Assembly (NCBI GenBank): GCA_002284615.2
Contig: MU069492.1
Span: 100,585-112,749, forward strand
Direction of reading: 5' to 3'
Length of the DNA: 12,165 nucleotides
From: Dunaliella salina
Lineage: Eukaryota; Chlorophyta; Chlorophyceae; Chlamydomonadales; Dunaliellaceae
Below, one piece after another: positions 7,182 through 12,165 of this stretch; position 1 is the first letter of the stretch; every line of letters begins with the position of its first letter. The notes beneath the pieces are model-generated. The model worked only from the letters and a program-made list of their open reading frames with translations, searched no databases and had not been told where the DNA came from. Both the position numbers and the translations under genes were made by a program.

Positions 7182-7385
7182 TCCAAGCACGATGCTTGCT
7201 GTTGTGGCAGCCATGATCATGCCCTCAGCTTTAAGAAAAGGTGGGGGCGCTTCTGCAGACCGTGTTGCCAGTGTCTAAGCACAATGCCAGCTGTCCATGG
7301 AGCCAGTGTCAGTGTCCGAGCAAGATGCTTGCTGTTGTGGCTGCCATGATCATGCCCTCAGCTTCGAGCCAAGGTGGGGGCTTGC
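7182..7385. repeat. 133-bp-offset direct duplication
   Basis: GATGCTTGCTGTTGTGGC, then CCATGATCATGCCCTCAGCT and AAGGTGGGGGC, occur at 7191 and again at 7324. GCCAGTGTCC precedes both. The two copies are about 90% alike by eye. Confidence 0.88.
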
Positions 7386-7533
7386 TTGCGGATCATGTTG
7401 CCCTCGCTCATTCACCAGCAGCCGATCAGCCAGAGTCTCAAGCTGCAGGCCAATCCTTGAAACTTCCCTGTAACCCTTGTTGCCCTTGCTCATTCCCTTT
7501 TTCCATGTCGCCCTCATCTGCCCATTCATGCAG

Positions 7534-7573
7534 ATGTTTGCTGCGTTGGCTCAGACGAAGCTGGTGGTTCCCA
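7534..7573 (+). CDS. Candidate internal exon of the plus-strand gene
   Basis: Acceptor CCATTCATGCAG (AG at 7532-7533) preceded by a pyrimidine-rich tract. The frame reads MFAALAQTKLVVP and then one base before a weak donor GTATTC at 7574. Entry in phase 0 and exit in phase 1 are what the candidate at 7024-7077 and the exon at 8398 require. The open frame continues as SILPIM into the adjacent repeat, so the 3' boundary is uncertain. Confidence 0.35.
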
Positions 7574-7584
7574 GTATTCTTCCA

Positions 7585-8397
7585 ATCATGTGCCCTCACG
7601 CATGGGCTCTGCTCGCAATTCTCCCCCTGTGCCCCAGGTGCCCCCGTTGCCTGTGCTCACCTGCTCACCTTGTGTCCAAGTTGCCCCTGTTGCCTCTGCT
7701 CACAAGTGCATGCCCTCACGCACAGGCTCTGCTCACGGTTCTCCCCTTGTGCCTCAAGTGCCCTCTGCTCACCTGCTCACCTTGCTTGCCAGTTGCCCCT
7801 GTTGCCTCTGCTCATGAGCAAGTGCCCTCACGCAGCGGCTCTGCTCACGATTCTCCCCTTGTGTCCCAAGTGGCCCTCTGCTCACCTGCTCACCTTGTGT
7901 CCCAGTTGCCCCTGTTGCCTCTGCTCACAAGCGCATGCCCTCACACACAGGCTCTGCTCACGATTCTCCCCTTCTGCCCCGAGTGCCTCTCTACTCACCT
8001 GCTCACCTTGTGTCCCAGTTGCCCCTGTTGCCTCTGCTCACGAGCAAGTGCCCTCACACACAGGCTCTGCTCACGATTCTCCCCTTGTGCCCCGAGTGCC
8101 TCTCTGCTCACCTGCTCACCTTATGTCCCAGTTGCCCCTGTTGCCTCTGCTCACGAGCAAGTGCCCTCATGCACAGGCTCTGCTCACGATTCTCCCCTTG
8201 TGTCCCAAGTGCCCCTCTGCTCACCTGCTCACCTTGAGTCCCAGTTGCCCTTGTTGCCTCTGCTCACAAGCGCATGCCCTCTCGCACAGGCTCTGCTCAC
8301 AATTCTCATCTTGTGCCCCAGGTGCTCCTGCTGCCACTCTCATAAGCAAGTGCCCTTATGCTCAGGCTCTGCTCACGATTCTCACCTTGCGCCCCAG
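7585..8397. repeat. 113-bp minisatellite, eight units, ending at a splice acceptor
   Basis: The anchor GGCTCTGCTC occurs at 7605, 7725, 7837, 7950, 8063, 8176, 8289 and 8365 (spacings 120, 112, 113, 113, 113, 113, 76). Units are pyrimidine-rich on the plus strand and contain CCCTTGTGCCCCAGGTGCCC-like sequence, which becomes the real acceptor GCGCCCCAG at the end of the last unit. Because 113 is not a multiple of 3, a frame crossing the array meets all three frames of the unit in turn; all are stop-free, so very long spurious open frames appear. Confidence 0.95.
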
Positions 8398-8556
8398 GTG
8401 CCCACGTCTTGCAGTACAGTGGAGCGAGCCTACCCCCCCAGCTGTCATCTCTGCCACGCATACCTCCCACCACAAAGGTCCAAGACGGCATGCTTGCCAT
8501 GCTGCTGCATGCCATCAACACAACAGGCCAACCTGCCGCCCTCATAGCTGTACCAG
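8398..8556 (+). CDS. Penultimate exon of an unrecognised plus-strand gene
   Basis: Acceptor CTTGCGCCCCAG (AG at 8396-8397). The donor is the non-canonical GC of CCAG-GCAAGTAT at 8557, which has the strong flanks typical of GC-AG introns. It enters and leaves in phase 1. It encodes AHVLQYSGASLPPQLSSLPR, then KVQDGMLAMLLHAINTTG and QPAALIAVP with a split Gly codon. The sequence is coding-like and non-repetitive until its last 30 bases, which match the 49-bp repeat that follows. No family recognised; I considered the C-terminal lobe of HECT ligases but the defining residues are absent. Confidence 0.55.
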
Positions 8557-8762
8557 GCAAGTATAAGCATAACAGGCCAGCCTGCTACCCGCATACAGCT
8601 GTACCGGGCAAATATAAGCATAAAAGGTCAGCCTGTTGCCCTCGTAGCTGTACCAGACAAGCACAAACACAACAGGTCAGCCTGCCGCTCTCATAGCTGT
8701 ACCAGGCAAGTATGAGCATAACAGGCCAGCCTGTCGCCCTCAAAGCTATACCAGGCAAGTGC
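8525..8762. repeat. 49-bp minisatellite made of the exon tail plus GC donor
   Basis: About five units start at 8525, 8574, 8625, 8674 and 8723 (spacings 49, 51, 49, 49). Each reads roughly ACAGGCCAGCCTG, CCCTCATAGCTGTACCAG, GCAAGTATAAGCATA. The first unit overlaps the last 32 bases of the exon ending at 8556, so the following units are copies of an exon end with its splice donor. Donor variants are GCAAGT, GCAAAT, ACAAGC, GCAAGT and GCAAGT. Confidence 0.92.
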
Positions 8763-9007
8763 GGCAGCTGGCAGGATGTCCTGTCACTGCGTAGGGATGA
8801 ATGCTTGGGCCATATTAAATGGCTGATATGCTACGTGTGCAGCCTTTCAGTATGGGGGGTCTTTATTGTTAAGAACAATAGAGCATTTGCGGCTCCAGCC
8901 CTCTGGTGCAAGCCAGCTTTCGGAGTGGTCTCTCCAGCTTAAGCTCAAAATTTGGGTTTCGAGCATGATCAAAGTTTTGAGCTTGATCAAATGCGTTTTT
9001 AATCCCC

Positions 9008-9130
9008 ATCCATGCATGGGCTCGCAGGCCATAAGCCTGACATCGTTTAAAGCCTATTAGATCAACTGTGTTCCGGAATCAGTACTCCTGATCCATGCAT
9101 GTGCCTGCAGGCCACAAGCCCGGTGTCATG
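9008..9130. repeat. 83-bp-offset copy of the last exon's acceptor and start
   Basis: ATCCATGCATGGGCTCGCAG with GCCATAAGCCTGACATCG (9008-9045) matches ATCCATGCATGTGCCTGCAG with GCCACAAGCCCGGTGTCATG (9091-9130). The right copy is the acceptor and first bases of the final exon. The left copy is an upstream decoy with an intact AG. Confidence 0.82.
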
Positions 9131-9298
9131 TCGAGTCTATCAGACAGTGCAGACACTCTGCATGAGCTTGCTCATGTGGTAGGAGGAGCGGGGTTGCTCA
9201 GCAAGGCCACCTTTGACGCACATGTAGCAGAAGGACTGAAACCCACGCACAACTGGTTCAACAGTGCTCCGGGAGGTGGCGAGCTCATGTACTTGTAG
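9111..9298 (+). CDS. Last exon of the unrecognised plus-strand gene
   Basis: Acceptor TGTGCCTGCAG (AG at 9109-9110). It enters in phase 1, so the G left by the exon at 8556 completes a Gly codon. It encodes HKPGVMSSLSDSADTLHELA, then HVVGGAGLLSKATFDAHVAE and GLKPTHNWFNSAPGGGELMY-L, ending at TAG (9296-9298). The composition is that of a soluble protein. No known domain is identified. The first in-frame ATG at 9095 lies within the putative intron, so a stand-alone 67-codon gene is the alternative. I found no TGTAA polyadenylation signal in the 400 bases downstream. Confidence 0.5.
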
Positions 9299-10005
9299 CT
9301 TCACCATGCATTGTGCAAGTGTGGAGCTCGCGCTTTTGTGGGGGGAAGAGTAGTATTACATGTTTGAATTGTTACGCCTCTGGGTCCAGTATGCGGAAAA
9401 TTGCAAGGGAATGTTGACTGATGAGGTTACCTGGAAAACATGGGTGCCCAGGTTATACAATGAAATGTGGCCCTTTAGCCAAGTTATGTTGTTTGGTTAA
9501 ACGGGACTGTCCAAACAGAAAGAGCCGTGACTTTGGAAATAAAGTTACTTCATAGTTTGTCTTTTTTTGCGTATCCTCAGCTTAGGCAAAAGCGCCTGAC
9601 GAGCTCCAAAAATTGTGTGTTTAGGAAGAAAATCAAAGAAGGACGTGCATCCTTGCTTTCTAGATCACCCATAAGAATGCACAGAACATAGAACCACTGC
9701 GTGAAAAGAAATAAAGAATGAGAAGAAAAAGGAAAGTTAACGCAGGCCAGAAGCGGTGAGCGTGCAGGGAAGGTCCCCTGACTAACAAGCTAGCAAGCTA
9801 GCAGTGGCCTCACCAGAAGGCCCTCAGAACCTGCACTAGACACAGCTAGCCTAGGAGAGAGCCAGAAACAGAGCTAATGAGGATTTGGGGGGTTGTCCGC
9901 CATGCTCCTGGACGCCCAGACACTCCTTCTCCTGCTGTCCTCCACCGCGCGCCCAGCATCCCCCCCCCCCCAGCAGCCCCCTGAAAATGAAGAGCATGCC
10001 TGGTG
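9299..10005. other. 3' flank of the plus-strand gene and probable LINE 3' tail; no gene seen
   Basis: 9299-9700 is low in repeats and has no open frame of note; it may include the 3' untranslated region. From about 9780 to 10005 the sequence has a C12 run (9960-9971) and C/G-rich sequence which, on the minus strand, resembles by eye the tail of the second LINE copy (11161-11390). It is probably the 3' end of the LINE at 10006-11160. CTAGCAAGCTAGCA at 9787-9804 is a short direct and inverted repeat. Confidence 0.5.
9960..9971. repeat. C12 homopolymer
   Basis: Twelve consecutive C on the plus strand (G12 in the LINE orientation), within the probable LINE copy A tail. Prone to length error in sequencing. 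Confidence 0.95.
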
Positions 10006-10872
10006 TTAATGATGGATGTCATTTTTTGGCTGTTTTGCTACTGATTCAGCTTTGTGCTTGGTAAGGCCTAGATTCGTAAGGGGTTTGATTGTGTTTTCAT
10101 TATAGATGGTCACCTGGGTGCCAGCCACACCAATTAAGATGATACGTTTGTAGAGTCACTATGTTGTTCCTGTATGGATTTCTTGAGCTGCAAATTTAAG
10201 TCTGGTTGCAGTGTGGGCTTGTTGAGCTGCTGCACGTTTCAAAGTGATCAAGGGGTTGGTGTCGGGACAGAACTTTAACTCAACAAGGTGGATGTCCCTA
10301 TCGCGATCGGGGATCTTGGAGGGATCTTTGTGGACAGGTCGGCCTGGGATAGAGCGCACAAAGATAGCATCAGGGCGGCTTTGGTGGCAGGCGAAGGAGC
10401 CAATACCGTTAGGGAACACCCAATAAGGAATGCTACGTATTATATTTTCAGGGACTTGCATGCCCTGGAGCTTCTTATTCCTGCAGCCATCCATACCATT
10501 AGGAGGTGAGCCATACGGCCTTTACTGAGGGCACCGACACAGAGACCAAGTCCTGCATGGTGTCTGTTGGTGTGCACTTAATGTTGAGTTGGTGCACCTG
10601 AGGAGCATGTGATCAATGTTGTCTTCTTGACCACAGAGTGGGCATCCTTTAGAAGTGGAAGAATAGTTGAATTTGAAAGTCTGTCTTTGTATGTACAGTG
10701 TATCGTCTGTTTTGTACTTTATTACATTGATTTGCTGTTTAAGGGTAATATCAGGATTTTTCCAGAAGAAGTTGCTGATCTTTTTGTTAGCAAGTTGACA
10801 GTACTGTGAGCTTGGATGTTGACTGTGGTGTTTGGGAAAGCAAATTGCGGAGGAGAATTGAGCTTTTGCCAT
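10006..10872 (-). pseudogene. LINE zinc finger and restriction-like endonuclease remnant
   Basis: A single frame runs from 10872 to 10006, interrupted by TAA at 10524-10522 and TAG-TGA at 10161-10156. The first segment (10872-10525) contains ANKKISNFFWKNPDITLKQQ and the finger CPLCGQEDNIDHMLLRC, spaced C-x2-C-x7-H-x4-C. The second (10494-10162) contains SRPDAIFVR and, 30 residues after the PD, VELKFC, giving a PD-(D/E)-x-K active site. The third has ILIGVAG and LTNLGLTKHKAESVAK, shared with LINE copy B. The CCHC-then-PD order is diagnostic for the restriction-like endonuclease of early-branching LINEs. Confidence 0.85.
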
Positions 10873-11033
10873 CTAATGTAATGGTAGCCAGAAGTATCAG
10901 CTGAACCAAGCCTATGCTGTTTCTACATGTACACATTAAGTTTGTCATTCAGGTTGGTGAGATATTGAATTGGGGAAGCATGGGAGCAGTGCTTGCCATC
11001 GTTTGGCGCGTTTGAGGTCTCCAATGACAGCCA

Positions 11034-11156
11034 TTAGATATTGTGGAATGGGTCCCTGGCATCTGGAAGTACAACTTCTGTAGTGTCCGTGAGAGCTGCC
11101 GCGCGAGCGCAGGCGTCAGCCCCCTCATTGCCTATTATGCAGAGTGGGCTTTGACT
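11034..11156 (-). pseudogene. LINE RNase H domain remnant
   Basis: The frame reads SQSPLCIIGNEGADACARAA followed by ALTDTTEVVLPDARDPF and a stop. IGNEGADACARAA matches the last conserved block of retroelement RNase H (H/S-x-G-I-x-G-N-E-x-A-D-x-x-A-K-x-A), where the Asp is catalytic. The other catalytic carboxylates would lie upstream and are absent through 5' truncation. Confidence 0.8.
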
Positions 11157-11160
11157 TTGT

Positions 11161-11598
11161 AGAATTAAAAGAATAGTAAAGGCAAAAGTCTACGCTGGCA
11201 CTTACCAGCGTGCATTAAGGATTCAAAATTTAGCACTGGCACTAACAGTGAGCCCCACCAAAGAAGGCTAGCAATGAGCAGCCCAGCTAAGGAGGGTCTG
11301 GCAGGGCGTTGGTCATCCATCTGGCTGCGCGCCTCGCTGTCCTGTACGCAGCCCTCCCTGTAGCCCCCTCCCCCAAACCCCCATTACTCACATTACTGAA
11401 TTGGATGGCATTTTTGGTGTTGCAAAATTTTGGTAGGAACTTAACAGCGAGATAGTGGAGTTCTTTGGCAGTTTTGTGAGCTTTTTCTTTTGTTATGCCA
11501 ATTTTGCAGAGGGGATCAATAGTGTAGGGATTGCAGATAGTTCCAGCAACTCCAATTAGTATGGTATGTGGTGTGACTCTGTTATTGCGGTGAACTTA
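11161..11598 (-). mobile_element. Short 5'-truncated LINE copy B, same family as copy A
   Basis: The minus-strand frame from 11595 to the TAG at 11289-11287 stays open: HRNNRVTPHTILIGVAGT, DPLCKIGITKEKAHKTAKEL, then a Gly/Arg-rich tail RAAYRTARRAARWMTN. ILIGVAG-x-...-L-x-x-x-G-[IL]-T-K-x-K-A aligns with the end of copy A, so both are C-termini of related LINEs. 11161-11286 would be its 3' untranslated region, ending where copy A's RNase H begins. It lies head to tail with copy A in the same orientation, with upstream coding lost at about 11598. Confidence 0.75.
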
Positions 11599-12165
11599 AA
11601 AAAATTTCCACAGCTTTCCAATAACCTTATTTCTAGGTGCCAGAACCCAAGAGGAGACAAAAAGAAGGCTGACGTGCCCCTGCTCGACCCTCGCGCAATC
11701 AATGCAGCTGAGCATGAAAGCAATATGCAAAAATTTGGCATGCCCCCCTTGCGCAATGATTCGTACTTTGAACAACAAGAGCGTGGCAGTAACCACTGCC
11801 AAGCTCACGCCATCAACAATGTGTTCGGACACTGCATTGTAACTCCAGAAACAATGAAAAACTTTATCCAAATTCAGTACAATATAGACACCAGTTTTGA
11901 GGGCTGGCTCCATGCCTTTGAAAGAAACACTGGATTCTCTGATAGTGTCATTATTCAGTGGCTTGCTCATAATAACCTCAACCAACCACGTAAGCTTTTT
12001 ACATTCACCAGGAGTACTAGAAACATTTGTGCCTCTCTGAATTTGCACGCCAGAAGGTTCAACTGCGAAGCTTTCCTCTGTCGCAGCCAGCACCATGCTT
12101 TTGTCATCAAAAAAGATAGAGGCACCTGGAAACTTTTAGACTCACTCAACAGCAGGGCAGTAGAA
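11566..12165 (+). CDS. Josephin/OTU-like cysteine protease domain, 3' truncated by window end
   Basis: An open frame follows a TAG at 11557-11559 and runs without a stop to the window edge (200 codons from ATG 11566; ATGs at 11725 and 11740 are alternatives). SNHCQAHAINNVFG places a candidate nucleophile Cys at codon 78, SQHHAFVIKKD places His at 176/177, and WKLLDSL places Asp at 192. The order Cys, ~100 residues, His, ~15, Asp and the wording around each residue resemble Josephin-type deubiquitinases; OTU proteases have the same order. A TTTCCACAG acceptor-like site at 11605-11613 may mean that coding begins there. LINEs of the Dualen/RandI group carry an OTU-like protease, so this may be part of another element in opposite orientation. 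A cellular gene is the alternative. Confidence 0.6.
   Translation, partial: MWCDSVIAVNLKKFPQLSNNLISRCQNPRGDKKKADVPLLDPRAINAAEHESNMQKFGMPPLRNDSYFEQQERGSNHCQAHAINNVFGHCIVTPETMKNFIQIQYNIDTSFEGWLHAFERNTGFSDSVIIQWLAHNNLNQPRKLFTFTRSTRNICASLNLHARRFNCEAFLCRSQHHAFVIKKDRGTWKLLDSLNSRAVE

Larger units (their letters stand above)
10006..11160 (-). mobile_element. 5'-truncated, decayed LINE copy A (RNase H end, CCHC finger, restriction-like endonuclease)
   Basis: Reading on the minus strand, this copy begins inside an RNase H domain (11156-11034), continues through a CCHC zinc finger (about 10644-10594) and ends with a PD...ELK endonuclease (10494-10159) and C-terminal tail (to the TAA at 10008-10006). 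This order is known for non-LTR elements with a restriction-like endonuclease that also carry RNase H, such as the Dualen/RandI group of green algae. Stops at 11036-11034, at 10524-10522 and as a TAG-TGA pair at 10161-10156, plus a frameshift near 10800, show it is dead. The reverse transcriptase is missing. Confidence 0.85.

Noticed and set aside
6925..7278. Polyglutamine protein encoded by the CAA tract
   Set aside because: The frame runs through a simple repeat and then into duplicated non-coding-like sequence. A splice donor at 7078 would leave the tract in an intron.
7241..8566. Very long plus-strand open frames (about 441 and 356 codons) rich in Ser, Pro, Leu, Cys
   Set aside because: They lie across the 113-bp minisatellite. 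The unit has no stop in any frame and its length is not a multiple of 3, so each frame reads the same three peptides in rotation. This is a repeat artefact, not a protein.
8525..8762. CRISPR-like array
   Set aside because: The 49-bp units are contiguous with no unique spacers and they start in an exon end. The genome is eukaryotic.
8398..9298. HECT ubiquitin ligase C-terminus
   Set aside because: The leucine-proline pattern looked suggestive, but the catalytic LPxxxTCxN segment is absent and the C-terminal end does not fit.
11596..12096. Minus-strand 166-codon open frame
   Set aside because: It is antisense to the protease frame, whose Cys, His and Asp motifs make the plus-strand reading far more convincing.

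Overview
This is nuclear DNA of an intron-rich eukaryote, most likely a chlorophyte green alga. The reasons are short GT-AG introns, a plant-type (TTTAGGG) interstitial telomeric repeat, an Aquarius protein that is closer in wording to plant than animal versions, very abundant micro- and minisatellites, and LINE remnants of the RNase H plus restriction-like-endonuclease type. A volvocalean such as Haematococcus would fit, but I cannot fix the genus. No bacterial, plasmid or phage features are visible.

Left half, minus strand (46-5845): the 5' portion of the gene for Aquarius (AQR/EMB2765), the intron-binding spliceosomal helicase. Six exons (5687-5845, 5212-5526, 4473-4595, 2428-2580, 978-1073, 46-203) join in phase into about 334 codons of the N-terminal ARM-like domain. 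The gene runs off the left edge. Its introns are packed with repeats, and several are tandem or dispersed copies of the 3' end of the adjacent exon together with its splice donor. A telomeric repeat lies just upstream of the exon 4 acceptor.

Middle, plus strand (6245-9298): sequence divergent from AQR that probably holds one unrecognised multi-exon gene. The best-supported parts are its last two exons (8398-8556 and 9111-9298), joined by a GC-AG intron. Minisatellites again start or end at its splice junctions: 113-bp units before exon 8398, 49-bp units after it, and an 83-bp-offset copy of the last acceptor.

Right end: two 5'-truncated LINE copies on the minus strand (about 10006-11160 and 11161-11598). 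They preserve the end of an RNase H domain, a CCHC zinc finger and a PD...ELK restriction-like endonuclease, with stops and a frameshift. Head to head with them, a plus-strand open frame (11566 to the window end) encodes a Cys-His-Asp papain-fold protease resembling Josephin or OTU enzymes, possibly part of another mobile element.

The most interesting signal is the repeated seeding of minisatellites at exon-intron junctions in two neighbouring genes, which multiplies splice sites inside introns.
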